A stretch of DNA of 64,000 nt from Molossus alvarezi (Eukaryota; Chordata; Mammalia; Chiroptera; Molossidae), in the NCBI GenBank assembly GCA_037176705.1, contig CM073886.1, positions 126,758,001 through 126,822,000 on the forward strand, written 5' to 3'. Within the stretch, counting starts at the first letter, position 1. Every line of letters begins with the position of its first letter. The notes beneath the pieces are model-generated. The model ran no database searches, had not been told where the DNA came from, and was given only the letters and a program-made list of their open reading frames with translations. Shown here in pieces: positions 1 to 10,505 of the stretch. The position numbers and the translations under genes are program-made.

Positions 1-1380
1 GCGCGCCTCGCCCGGCCCGGCCCGCCCCTCCCGAGAGTGCCCCCGGGCGGCGACAGAGGCTTCAGGGAGAGGGCACCCCTTCCTCGGGGCTCTCAGGTGC
101 CGTCCATCTTTTCGACTGGCCTCCGCGGCCCCCCCAGCTCCCGCGCCCCTACCCACGCCTCCCCCAGTCTGGGCGGATTCCCCACCCCCAACCCAGAAGT
201 CAGTGTGTGCGCCCGCGGCCCCGCGGAACAGCGCCCGGGGGAAAGGGGTGCCCGGCGGGGGCGCGGGGGCCAGCCGGACGCCGGCTCGGAGCGCTGGGAT
301 ACGCCACCCGCGGTGCACGAGGCCGGCCGCGGGACCGAGAGGCGGGGCAAGGGGCGCCCTGCAGGCGGCTCCGAGGGCGCGGCCCGGCCCCTGGCACTGG
401 CCCCAGCCCGCGAGCTCCGGGAGCCCGGGCCGCCCTGTGTGAGCTCTCGGGTGCGCCTTGGGGTGCGAGGATTTCCTGGAAACTTTCTCGCAGCCTGTGC
501 AGTGGCACTTGTGCTTTCTCTGCGGGGTCTCGAGGTCGACGCGACTTCGGCCCCGCCGGCCCCTTTGTCCGAGGCCGGGCTCGCTGCCGCCCGCGGGCCC
601 CGGCTCCCGCTCAGGCTCCAACCCCCCTGGGACGGGGCTGGTTCCACTCCGGGCTGAGGGGCGCGGCCGCCGCGTCTCGCTGCCGGGAGAGGGGGGCTCT
701 GGGACTGGGGGCGACGTGGGCAGGAGGCGGCAGGAGGTCCTCGCCTTCCGAGCTGCGGCGCCCTCTGCGCTCCGCCGGGGCGGGCGTCGGTGCTTGCTGG
801 TTGTGGTCCGCCAGGATCCGCGCCACCGCCAAGAGCGAGGCGCTGTCCTTGACGTCGCGGCGCTTTTAAACTCGGGGCCGCACCCTGGAGTTCAGACTCC
901 CGCCCAGCTCGCCCCCTGCATGACCGCGCGGCTGGCTATGGACGAGGCACTCGGCGGCGAAGGGGTCCCATAGGCGGCGACTGCCAGGCTGCGGGCTCCC
1001 TCTGGCGGCCCCGCGAGTCGTCAGCGAGGCACCTGCACCCACAGCCTCGGGAGAGCGGGCGGGGGCGCGGCCTGCCCCCTCTGCTGGCTGGACTAGGCGC
1101 GCAGCCGCTTTTGCCGTCACCCGAGACGCCGGCCGGGCTGGGAACCGAAGAGTGAGCGCTCGGCGGGCGGGGTGGCGCGAACGAGTGGGGTCCTGGTGCG
1201 GCATCGGGGGCGGCCTGTCCTATGCATGCCCAGCGGCGACGTTAGGAAGGACCGCGCCCAGTCTCAGCCGCAGCCGCAGCCTCGCCCTGCATTGGGCTGC
1301 TGGGCCCCGGGGAGGGAGGGGGGGCGGCGGGGCCAGGCCTACATCTAGACCCCATGTCAGCCCCCAGCCACATCCCGGTG
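1..1380. other. CpG-rich island, possible promoter or first exon
   Basis: Very GC-rich sequence, dense in CpG and with many GGGCGG-type boxes, running from the left edge of the window to about 1380, where base composition drops sharply into a SINE. This is what a vertebrate CpG-island promoter looks like. Several overlapping open frames exist on both strands, but they have the Pro/Ala/Gly/Arg make-up expected by chance in GC-rich DNA and I recognise no protein in any of them. The gene and its direction cannot be told from this window; part of it may lie to the left. Confidence 0.6.
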
Positions 1381-1384
1381 GCGC

Positions 1385-1562
1385 CTAAAAAATGTTTCTA
1401 TTAATTTTTTTAAGGAGAGAAACATTTAAACATGGATGTTTCTGAGAGGGAAACAGATTGGCTGCCTCCTGCATACCCCCCCCCCATGTGCCTTATGGGG
1501 AATCAACTGGGACCTCTCAGTCCACAGTACAAAGCTGAATCCACTGAGCCATACTAGCGGGC
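1385..1562 (-). mobile_element. VES-type SINE, minus strand
   Basis: Read on the minus strand it begins with a tRNA-like head (TGGCTCAGTGGATT-like), passes the conserved GCAGGAGGCAGCC block and ends in a run of adenines. It is diverged and lacks much of the pyrimidine-rich tail of younger copies. Confidence 0.7.
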
Positions 1563-1762
1563 ATTTTGCTCTTTAACTAAATAAAAATATGTAGATTCTC
1601 TCCTCCCCATCCCACAAAATAATGCTTTTTGGAATTGTTTCTAGGATTTTAAACTGGAAAAGGATGATACCATCCAAAATTTGGTTTTGATCAATATCAT
1701 AACAAACTTTTTCCTTTGACGTGCCCTGAGTTTTGTTGTTTGGGGGCAAGGAGACAGAAACC

Positions 1763-1763
<1 letters not shown>

Positions 1764-1795
<32 letters not shown>
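1764..1795. repeat. (TG)n microsatellite
   Basis: Uninterrupted TG dinucleotide array of about 16 units. Confidence 0.95.
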
Positions 1796-1797
<2 letters not shown>

Positions 1798-2337
1798 TGC
1801 CCACCAGTATCAGTGCCTGCCTGAGTTAGGAAACTTACATTCCTGGTTCTGAAGGAGGAGAGGGGTGTATAAAGCAAACCCTTTCTCTGGTCTTCGGTAG
1901 ACTAGGATGACTTATTAAGAACTTCAACAAAGGTGACTCAATAAAATGAGAGAGCTCAACATGTACGAAGTGGAGCTCAGAGCTGGGCTTTACTCTGGAA
2001 CCCAAGCCCCTCGGGGGAAGCAGTGAGGGCAGGGGGCTCAGGGTACCAGCACCTGTTGGTTACTCACCCGCCTCGGGCTCACCAGGTCTCCTTCTTTCCA
2101 TTCCGCCCCCTTTGAGAGCAAATTCGGAGCGCCTTACTTCATAGAAGAAAATCTGAAAACCAGTATGAAGCTCAGAAGCTGGGGTGTACTACACAGCTTA
2201 TTAGCAGGACCAAAAAAAAAAAAAAAGTTATTTGACCTTTACAGTGATTGGTTGTCACAACTGGAGTTTCCAGAAACCAAGAGATTGGCTAAAAGTGACA
2301 TCATTTTAGGAAGATGACTTAAGTTTCGTTTACGATT
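1796..2337. other. No gene recognised
   Basis: AT-richer sequence with a short poly(A) run near 2212-2226. No coding signal or repeat family recognised. Confidence 0.5.
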
Positions 2338-2440
2338 TTCAAAGCATTTACAAGAAATAAGTTTCAGTGATGTTGCGAAATATCAGCCAGGGGATTTCCA
2401 AGCCTAGTCTACATGTTACTGTATTTTATGTTACCCCTGG
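2338..2440 (+). repeat. Diverged local duplicate, first copy
   Basis: Shares with 5896-6000 a block containing TCAAAGCATTTACAAGAAAT and, further on, TATCAGCCAGGGG followed by TCCAAGCCT. The two copies are in the same orientation and differ at many positions, so this is an old local duplication or an unnamed repeat. Confidence 0.55.
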
Positions 2441-2800
2441 GGCCCCGATCTTCCGGTGTTAGCACTGCTCCATTCCCAGTCTCCAAAGTTTCTGGCTGGC
2501 AGCACCCTTTGGAGCTCCAAACAGGATGTATGTTTGCTCTTCGCTGGGTCCCGACACCCTCAGATGTTCCGCGTCCGCGGCCTTGTTTCTGTCGCCCCAG
2601 CCCACCCGGGACTAGGTGCGCCCAGCCGGCGTTTTGTGGCGCCCTGCCGGGCGGATTCTCTGTCGCCCCTCGCCCGCCCCAGCCCGCAGGGATGCCGGCG
2701 GGGACCCGCCTTGCAGGCGCTGGTAGCGGGCTCCGCTTGGGCCAGGCTCCTGATTTCACTAGCGCGTTCTGGGGATTCATTGGTTAACAACGTGACAGCT
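2441..2800. other. Second GC-rich block
   Basis: GC-rich stretch, densest at 2560-2740, with several CpGs. Open frames on both strands reach about 124 codons but overlap each other and match no family I know. It could be a minor CpG island. Confidence 0.4.
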
Positions 2801-3298
2801 CTAAGCTCTAAAATAAAAAGACAGTAAAGGCTGAAAATAAAAGAGTGGGCAAAGATACACCTAACTTTAGTTAGTTCTAAGAGGAATATCTTTTACTCAA
2901 TTTCCTATCTTTGAAATAGGGATAGGTGGTTTCTTACCTTGCAGCATAGTTTGAATACCAGTTTGTCCATGTCTTAGCATACCTGAAATCATGGCACATT
3001 AACAACTATTAGCTTCATAGAGTTGGGGAATTAGGATTCCAGGCAACTGTTGAGCCAGTGAGGCTGTAGTGGTACATTCGGTTTAACTTCTCTCAATATT
3101 ACTCAGCATCACTGTGGAAGAAACAACTAGGTTACCTGAGAGGGAAAAAGATGTGTCTGGTTGTCATAACCATGAAGAAGTTAATTTGAAGAAAAATGAT
3201 CAAATTAGTGGAATAAATATAAAGCTACAGAATTCTGGACTGCAACAATAGCATCACCTGGTTGGCTGTTAGAAACACAAATGTCTAGAGTAGCACCT
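2801..3298. other. No gene recognised
   Basis: AT-rich sequence. Around 3240-3290 a short stretch resembles a fragment of a MER5-type repeat (CATCACCTGG followed by GTTAGAAACAC), but it is too short to call. Confidence 0.4.
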
Positions 3299-4920
3299 TG
3301 GGGCCGGTGAGCTGGCAAATCACAGCATTGAGCCATTTGTGGGCATTCTGGGCTACCAGCTTCCCTGCCTTCCACCCTGGCTCACCCATGCCCTGGCTCC
3401 CCATCTTTGCTGCCCTGGGCCTCTATGCCCTGTGGGCTCATGAGGCTCAAAGTGCTCAGTGCCTCCTTCATGTTGAGCAAGCCTCTTCAGGGGCTCATGG
3501 CAACCCCCCATGACCCCACACCACTGCCAGGAGGCAAGAATCTGGAAGCTTTGGAGGCTGAGTACCTACTTGGCCCCCTGCTGGGTGAGGGTGCTTTGGC
3601 ACAGTCTTCGAAGGACATCACATCACAGATGACTCCAGGTGGCCACCATGGTGGTCCCCCTGAATCAGAATTATATGCTGGGCTGGTCCACCCTGTCAGA
3701 CTCCATCAAGTGCCCACTGGAAGTAGCACTGCTAAGGAAGGAGGGAACAGGTGGTGGATACCCTGGGGTGATCTGCCTGCTTGACTAGTTTTAAGACACC
3801 AGAGGGCTTCATATTGGTCCTCCAGCAGCCTTTGCCTGCCCAGGATCTCTTTGACTACATCACAGAACAGGGCCCTTTGTGGGAAGGTCTAAGCCTCTAC
3901 CTCTTTGTCCAGGTAGTGGCAATCATTTGGCCCTGCCATGCCCTTGAAGTTGTCCATCGTGACATCGAGGAGGAGAACATCCTGATAGACCTCCGCGGAG
4001 TCTCTGTCAAACTCATTGACTTTGGTTCTGGATCCCTGCTTCATGATGAACCCTACAGTGACTTTGATGGGACAAGGGCATGCAGCCCCCCTGAGTGGAT
4101 CTCTCACTGGTATCATGTACTCCCGGCCACTGTCTGGTCACTGAGTATCCTTCTCTATGACACAGTATGTGGGACCATTCCCTTTGAGAGGGACCAGGAG
4201 ATTTTAAAGGCTGAGCTCCACTTCCCTGACCACGTATCCCAGACTGTTATGCCCTGATCTGCCAGTGCCTAGACCCTGAACCGTCTGCTGGACCCTCCCT
4301 GGAGGAGATCCTGCTGAGAATGCAACCCCCAAAGTCCCTAAAGGGATCCTACGCCTTTGGTTCAGTCCCTGCTGCCCCAGTCGGGACAGCCACCCATGGC
4401 TATGCTACAGAGATAGAAGGCATTTGTTGATGTGGTTTTACAGGTCACTCAAAGTCAGTGTTACTAGGGTCAGAGACTGGGAATCAGGGGTCAGAAAAGA
4501 TGAACCAAGTGTGCCCAGTCCCCATCCCTATCCTGTCAAGGAGCCTTCCTCCCTGAATTTAGTTTCTTATTCTGGAGGGAGGACTTCCTTGCTTCTCATT
4601 TTTCCTAGGATGTTTATTTGATTGAAGTTAATTCCTTCCTGAGCCCCAGGACTCTTATTCTGATGTTACAACCCTTACACTGGCACCTCCTGCTGCACCA
4701 CCACACAGACTTCATTGAAATGCTCTAATTTGGGCAAGGGTGCTTTCCTTTGAACACCCCAGCAGGGTTTTATTATATAGTAAAGGGACTGGTTCCTGTA
4801 GCCCGGGGTTCCATGTTCAGTCCCGCTGCTGGCCTACCTCAGGCCAGTGTTGCTTATTCTGGGGGAGGTAATGCTTTGATGTTATCCTAGGGCTTTTTTT
4901 AATAAAAGTGTTTTCTTTCT
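3299..4920 (+). pseudogene. PIM2: Processed pseudogene of PIM2 serine/threonine kinase
   Basis: PIM2 is a constitutively active serine/threonine kinase that promotes cell survival. The copy starts in frame at 3470 (MLSKPLQG...), followed by the N-lobe entry EAEYLLGPLLGEG. Near 3590 the frame shifts: the glycine-loop and strand sequence continues in the next frame to about 3780. It returns to the first frame at about 3781-4257, with the region equivalent to [12 protein letters not shown], the catalytic loop HRDIEEEN (HRD present) and the DFG motif in [11 protein letters not shown], then SPPEWIS in the activation segment. A final shift near 4255 moves the C-terminal part (LEEILL) to another frame. 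No introns interrupt what is a multi-exon gene in mammals, so this is a retrocopy. AT-rich 3'-UTR-like sequence follows, with AATAAA near 4901. The poly(A) tail is not clear, and an L1 fragment lies just downstream. With its frameshifts it cannot make a kinase. Confidence 0.9.
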
Positions 4921-4970
4921 TTCTATTATTTGTTGTTGATGTTTTGGTGAAGGGACCCTACTGTGATGAA

Positions 4971-5420
4971 ACAGCCCAAGTGCCCATCAGCAGATGAGTG
5001 GATAAAAAAGCTGTGGTACGTTTATTCAATGGAACACTATGCAGCTGTAAGGTAGAAAGAGTTCTTACGCTTTGAGGTGCTAAGGAGGGATCTGGAGAGT
5101 ATTATGCTGAGTGAAATAAGCCAGTCAGAGAAAGATGAATAACACAAGATCTCACTTATTTGTGGAATACAATGAATGAAATAAGCTGATGAATAAAATA
5201 GATCCAGAGACATGGAAGTAGCAACAGGCTGACAAACCTCAGAGAGGGAGGGAGTGTGAGAGCAGGAAGACATAAACCAAAGAACTTAGAAACATATGGG
5301 CACAACTGATGGACACACAGAACAGTGCAGTGAAAGTGGAGGGGGGAGGGGCCGGAGCAAGGAGGACGGTGTCAAAGGGGAAAGGGAGAAACATCTGTAA
5401 CAAAAATAAATTGATTGATT
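4971..5420 (+). mobile_element. L1 3'-end fragment
   Basis: Matches the end of L1 ORF2 and the 3' UTR as seen in the intact element at 40140-40600: GATGAGTGGATAAAAAAGCT, then CTATGCAGC, then the TATTATGCTGAGTGAAATAAGCC region, ending in an A-rich tail with AAAATAAATTGATTG. Only the last ~450 bp are present (5'-truncated). Confidence 0.85.
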
Positions 5421-5895
5421 GATTTGTTCAAAAAAGAAAGCACAACGAAGGTCTCGAGCGTCTCAGAAAGACTTGAAAACAACCTCTGGAGCCAGGGTGC
5501 TGAATCTACTTTAATAAACTGCTAGTGCTGTCTTTGGCAAGTGAAGGGAGGTTCGGGTAAGTGTTGTTTAAATTCCAGTGCTCCAACTTCTTTCCCTAAG
5601 ATCAGAGATGACCAAAGATTTGGAATTGCTACTATTTTGTATCTGAGATTTTTTCTTAGAGCCAATAGCATGACCCATAGTTATAGCTTTTGCCTTTCTT
5701 GTGGCATTGAGCTATTTGGGGCACACGCACTTTTATAATCATACTGAAAATGAGACTTTTTCTCATGCTCACTATAGAAAATAGGGTAATTTAATTTACT
5801 AGCCCCCCCCCCCGCATAACTGCAGTCTAGACAAAGTCAATTGTTTAAAAGCTAAAGTTATTCACCCAATTGTTTCTTAACTGTAATAAAATTTT
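5421..5895. other. No gene recognised
   Basis: Ordinary AT-rich sequence with a poly(C) run near 5806. No coding signal. Confidence 0.4.
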
Positions 5896-6000
5896 GTTTT
5901 TCAAAGCATTTACAAGAAATAAGTTAAGTTGTGGTTATTTGTCACTATCAGCCAGGGGGATGTCCAAGCCTGCTTCACCCCGCTGAAGGGTGCAGCCCTA
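5896..6000 (+). repeat. Diverged local duplicate, second copy
   Basis: Counterpart of 2338-2440, with the same TCAAAGCATTTACAAGAAAT and TATCAGCCAGGGG blocks in the same order. Confidence 0.55.
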
Positions 6001-6059
6001 AGATCTCCAGTGTCTACTGCTACCTAAGCCAGGACTTGTGGGACTAAGAAGTCACTTTC

Positions 6060-6268
6060 GGGGTGTGGCTCACCGGTTGAGCATGGACCCATGCACCAAG
6101 AGGTCGCAGATTCCATTCCAGGTCCGGACCCATGCCCAAGTTGTGGGCCCCATCCCGGGGAGGGTGGGGGTGGGGGAATATGAAGAAGGCAGCCGATCTA
6201 TAATCACTCTCACCAGTGTTTCTATCTCTCCCTCTCCCTTCCTCTTTCTCTCAAAAAAAAAAAAAAAA
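6060..6268 (+). mobile_element. VES-type SINE with target-site duplication
   Basis: tRNA-like head (GTGTGGCTCACCGGTTGAGC), CATGCCCAAGTTGTGGGCC core, CTCTCC-rich tail and a 16-base A run. It is flanked by AGAAGTCACTTTC (6047-6059) and AGAAGTCACTCTC (6274-6286), a 13-bp target-site duplication with one mismatch, which marks an L1-driven insertion. Confidence 0.92.
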
Positions 6269-6995
6269 GAGAGAGAAGTCACTCTCACCCCGAAACAGGT
6301 GTTTGTTGCGCCAGACTCGCTTCCCGGAACGTTCGGGTTTGCGCCAGTGAAATCAGGGGCTGACCACCCCGCAGCAGCTGTCCTTACCCCTCCGACTCTC
6401 CGCTAGCCCTTCGCCCAGCGCCTGCTCCTAACCCGTGGAGGTGGCCCGCTGCAGGGTCCCTGGGGTGGTAGGGAAGGTGGCAGAGACCTTCATGCCTGGA
6501 GAGGATGCGCTCTGCGGCTCCAGGACCCCACAGGGGTGGGGTGTTCTCTGGCGATCCCTACTGGGACTGGGTGCCTTTTCCAACCTGCCCCAGGCCTCCA
6601 TGCCAAGGGGACTTGAGCTCCCTCATGCAAGGCCATCGGGGAGCCTACAGGGAGCTCTCCCTGGACAACGAAGCCTAGCCAGGTGTCAATCACGGGGCAG
6701 GCACAGCAAGCAGGACCGCCTTAGAATTCCCCCAGGAGTGAATGCGAATATACGTGGGCCCAGTGTTTCTGAGAAGCTCTTGCGGGACCATCCGTTTCTA
6801 GTGATAGAGAACTGGGGAAAGCAGACAGGGTCCCCTTAGGGACCGAGCTTCTCTCATCCCGCATCCTGTAGTCATAGAACAACGTCCTCCCATTTCATTA
6901 GTCCAAGGATGCATTTCTTTTGGGATTAAAATGCAATGAAACCTCGATACAATGGAGTGATTGGGCCGAGGGGTTGTCTGTTAAACCAAATGTAC

Positions 6996-7258
6996 GCCCC
7001 TGCCGGTTTGGCTCTCAGGTAGAGCATCTGCCCGCGGAGCAATGAGTCCCGGGTTTGATGCAGGCCAAGGGCACTACCGCGGTGGCTGTTTGTCCCCTGC
7101 CCTGGTCTGGGTCCTGCCTGAAGCAACCAGCGGATGTATCCCTTCACCTGGGCAACCAGTCGATGTGTCCCTCTCACGATGCTGTTTCTCTCTCTCTCTC
7201 TCTTCCACTCTGTCCGAAGATGAACAGAAAAACATCCTCGAGTGAGGATTAAAACCAA
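6996..7258 (+). mobile_element. VES-related SINE shared by copies A and B
   Basis: tRNA-like head (GCCGGTTTGGCTCTCAGGTAGAGC), then a CACCTGGGCAACCAG core, a CT-rich tail and the GTGAGGATTAAAA end typical of the second bat SINE subtype. The same element is at 31951-32205, so it predates the A/B duplication. Confidence 0.85.
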
Positions 7259-8950
7259 AACAAACAAACAAAAAACCAAATATACATTATACAAGAAAAC
7301 AGGTTTTCTGAACGCATGTGTTAAAAAAAAATCGACAAATTAGTTTACCAGTTTTAATTTATGTAGATAGACACTTTTGTGTAGTTAGAATTAAGAATGT
7401 ATACAAAGCTTAATTTCACAGAAAAGTTTTCTGTGTGTATTATGGTCATTTTTAATTTATACTGAATGGGTCTAGGAGGTACCTTCCTTCACCAGTCCCC
7501 ACCAGTGACCAAATGCAACAACAGAAACCCTAAATGCTCAGTGGCTTAATACAGCTGTTTTATTTCTAGTCCACTTCACGCTCCGATGCCGGTTGGGTGG
7601 CTGTCCCAGGTGTGTTCCTTCTCAGCTTTGACTCAGGGACCCAGGCCCCTTCCACCTGGGGCTCTCCTCCCAGAAAGGCGAGGGGGGAACAGGAGGTCTA
7701 GGAAATGCGGTGACTGTGCCACTCTCCCTGAAGTTCTGTTGGCCAGAACTAGTCCCCTGGTCACGCCTGGATGCAAGAGCAGTGAAATGTGCCTTCCACG
7801 TGTGCTCGGGATCCGTGTGGACACTGCTGGGTGAACGCACTGCCCTGTGTTTACCACAGAGGCCAACGGAGAAGTTCATGTTGGGGGGCCAGGACCTTAA
7901 CACTAACCTTTTAACCATTTCCCCAGTTCAGATTCTGCACCCATATCCGCTCAAGCAGCCGCTTAGAGGTAAGAGCTTCTGCTATCATCTGAAAAACTGT
8001 AGTGAGCACACTCTGCAAGCTGGTTTCAAAGTCCGGGGTGTACTGCTGACGACATAAATGTTGTCTAGAGATTTAGTAAATATTTGCAACTGATGGTCAG
8101 CGACATCAACGATTACTCTGCCTGATCTTTGGCCTTAACGTTTTCCATCTCAAAACTCACCTGACCAAGTAAGTCCTGCGGCCCTTCCCAGCTGTGCTCT
8201 GCTTGTGCTCCCAGTCCTCCTGGGGGAAGGACAGTCATGTCTACAGCCACAGGTTAAAACAACACGAGCTTCTTCTGCAAGATTCTCAGTGCCAATCCTC
8301 ACGTTCAGTGGGTATGTCCTCACCTTAGACCCCTGTTCATTATGCCCATTTCTCCTCTCTGTGTCTTTGTGAAACCACCTCCCGCTCTCCCGTGGCCCGG
8401 GTGGGGGGGGCCGCCCAGTGCGTGCGGGCTCCTCACTGCCTTCCCCTGGAAGCCCTGGGCTCCGAGAGGGTCCGTCACCCGCCTCCTCTCTGCCCAAAGG
8501 AGGTGCTTTTGTCTCAGGTTCTTAGAAACATCCAGCCAGAACCGTGGGCTCTCGCGATCTTTATCGGGTGTCTAGTGCACACAGTTGCTGGCATTTAAAA
8601 AAATCAACAAATCTTTCATGACCAAAAAGAATTCTTTCTACACTTTTATTGGATGAAGAATTATTTTCAGTTTTTTTCTGACAATCCACATGGCGTTTCA
8701 CTTTGAGGATGAACTACAGTGAGGATGAAATTTTTGGTCCACTCTCAATGGGCCAGCACTCTCACCAGGGTCAGAGAACTGGGGAAGTAGGGGTGGGGCG
8801 GGGCGGGGCGGGGGTTCCTGGGACCTGCCTCCTGCCTGCCCAGCCCAGCAGTAGGGGGTGGGTGAGGGCTCCAGCCAGGGCAGGGGGTCTGGGGGCACTG
8901 GCAGCATTTACTATACAGAGTATCTTTCAAATACTCCATCTTTAATATGT

Positions 8951-8951
8951 A

Positions 8952-8982
<31 letters not shown>

Positions 8983-9160
8983 GTGTGTGTATGTGTATGT
9001 GTGTGTGTCTATGTGTGGTGTGTATGTGTTGTATATGTGTGTATGTCTATGTGTGTTGTGTCTGTGTGTCTGTGACTATGTGTGGTGTGTATGTGTGTGT
9101 CTATGTGTGGTGTGTATGTGTGGTGTGTGTCTATGTGTGTGTCTGTGAGTGTGTGTTTGA
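8951..9160. repeat. TG-rich variant repeat array
   Basis: Starts as pure (TG)n, then becomes a longer array of TATGTGTGGTGTG-like variant units, about 210 bp. The same position in copy B (33881-33959) is only about 80 bp. Open frames here (Cys/Val repeats) are artefacts of the dinucleotide. Confidence 0.95.
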
Positions 9161-9774
9161 AGAAATTTCTTTATGTAGTTTTCAAATGGTGCTTCCAAAG
9201 CCCATGTGGAAACTGGGGTTGGGACAGTCAAAAAGAACTCTAGTCTCTACTCCTATCACCTTTTTATTCACCTTACATACTGGATTTCCAGGTACAATTA
9301 TAAGTAAACAATGGGTTACCTAATTTTTTTTAAAGACTGAAAACCACTGATGCTTCATGGGGAGTTGGTGGCTGATGTCAAGGTCCTTGTCTATCTTGTT
9401 CCGAAGAACAAGAAGCCAGGAGCAGGGCAGAGACTAGGCCTTTGGTAAATATCTGTTGGAAAAAATGAATGGGAATCTATTAACTCTAATCCTCACAACT
9501 TTATAGGATAGAGGAGGCAGGTGTTTCCTCCCACAGTGACGTCGGAGGAAACAACTTCAGAGACGACCAGATGCCGTCACCTGTGCCCCCCGCATATGGG
9601 AATGCGCCTGTGTGGGCGCTGTGAGGTGCTCATGGCCTGTCTCCCCACCCATGTGACAAGGTGCCCACAAATGAAAACAGCAAACAGTGACTTAGAAAAT
9701 GAGAGTGTTTCAGGCACTGAATGATTAACAAACCCCAAGTTAGTAACTTGGTGTAAAAATATGATACCCTCTCA

Positions 9775-9985
9775 CCCAGCCCATGTAGCTCAGCAGTGGA
9801 GCATCGACCCATGCACCAGGAGGTTCCCAGTTCACATGCCCAGGCTGTGGCCCCGATCCCCAGTGGGAGGCATGCAGGAGGCGGCCAACTGATGTTCTCT
9901 CTCATCGATGTTGCCATCTCTCTCTCCCTCTCCCTTCCTCTCTCTCTAAAATCAATTTTTAAAAAGTATTTAAAAATAATAATAA
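9775..9985 (+). mobile_element. VES SINE at the L1 empty site
   Basis: VES SINE (CATGTAGCTCAGCAGTGGAGC head, CATGCAGGAGGCGGCC core, CTCTCTAAAATCAATTTT end) followed by TTTAAAAATAATAATAAAATAC. In copy B the same SINE tail is interrupted by the full-length L1. Confidence 0.88.
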
Positions 9986-10505
9986 AATACACTCTCACCC
10001 AACTTCAGGGCACCCTTGTGGACAGAGATGTATGGGAACAGATGTCACCCTGGTCACCGCCCTCAATGGGGCTGGGACACCGGTGCCCTCACTGCAGTAC
10101 TGAGACCTCTTTACCAGGTCCTGCTGATCTGGTGGGTTCCTATTTTCTGCTGTACCCTTTCTTCTGCCCCCAGATTTCCAGACATCTGAGACCCGGATCT
10201 CCCCGACATGCCCACTCCCCCACTCCCTACCCCAGTGAGAAGCAGGAGCCTGCCACCTACGCCCAGCTGGTCTGTGGGGAAGTCACCCTCCTACACTTCC
10301 TCTTCTTCAGGCCACGAAGGGGAAGCAGAGCCGGGGGACCAGCTGTAAACAGGAAGTGGGTGAGCACAGATGAATGTGTGCTAGTTGGAAACCAGGAGTC
10401 AGACCAGGGAAAACAAGCTTGATGAGAAACCACCAAGCCTTTACTTTCAGAACCCTCAGGGGCTGGCTGCCTGCTGGTGTGGAATCCAGAAGATCACTGA
10501 GTGGG

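Larger units (their letters stand above)
6353..10505 (+). repeat. Low-copy repeat, copy A
   Basis: About 4.15 kb that reappears at 31309-41159 (copy B) in the same orientation. The match is near-continuous, with scattered substitutions and small indels (a few percent by eye), once the L1 in B is set aside. It starts at TCAGGGGCTGACCACC, which follows unrelated sequence here and extended module sequence in B. It ends after ATCACTGAGTGG, where A and B diverge. It carries two SINEs shared with B and a TG-rich array. A more diverged partial match is copy C (24231-26232). No protein gene is recognised inside it. Confidence 0.93.

Noticed and set aside
37..1388. Several long overlapping ORFs (up to 220 codons) in the left CpG island
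   Set aside because: They occur in several frames on both strands at once, are made of Pro/Ala/Gly/Arg, and match no known family; stop codons are rare in GC-rich DNA.
8858..9323. Cys/Val-rich ORFs across the TG array
   Set aside because: Produced by TGTGTG repeats; array length differs strongly between copies A and B.
9630..9998. ORFs such as the 122-codon minus frame over SINEs
   Set aside because: SINE sequence read through; the same happens at 24412-24828 and other SINEs.
10170..10330. EKQEPATYAQL reading in copies A and B, resembling an ITIM-bearing cytoplasmic exon
   Set aside because: A six-residue ITIM-like match arises easily by chance, and the sequence after it does not resemble KIR, LILR or LAIR tails. 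No receptor exons were found nearby.
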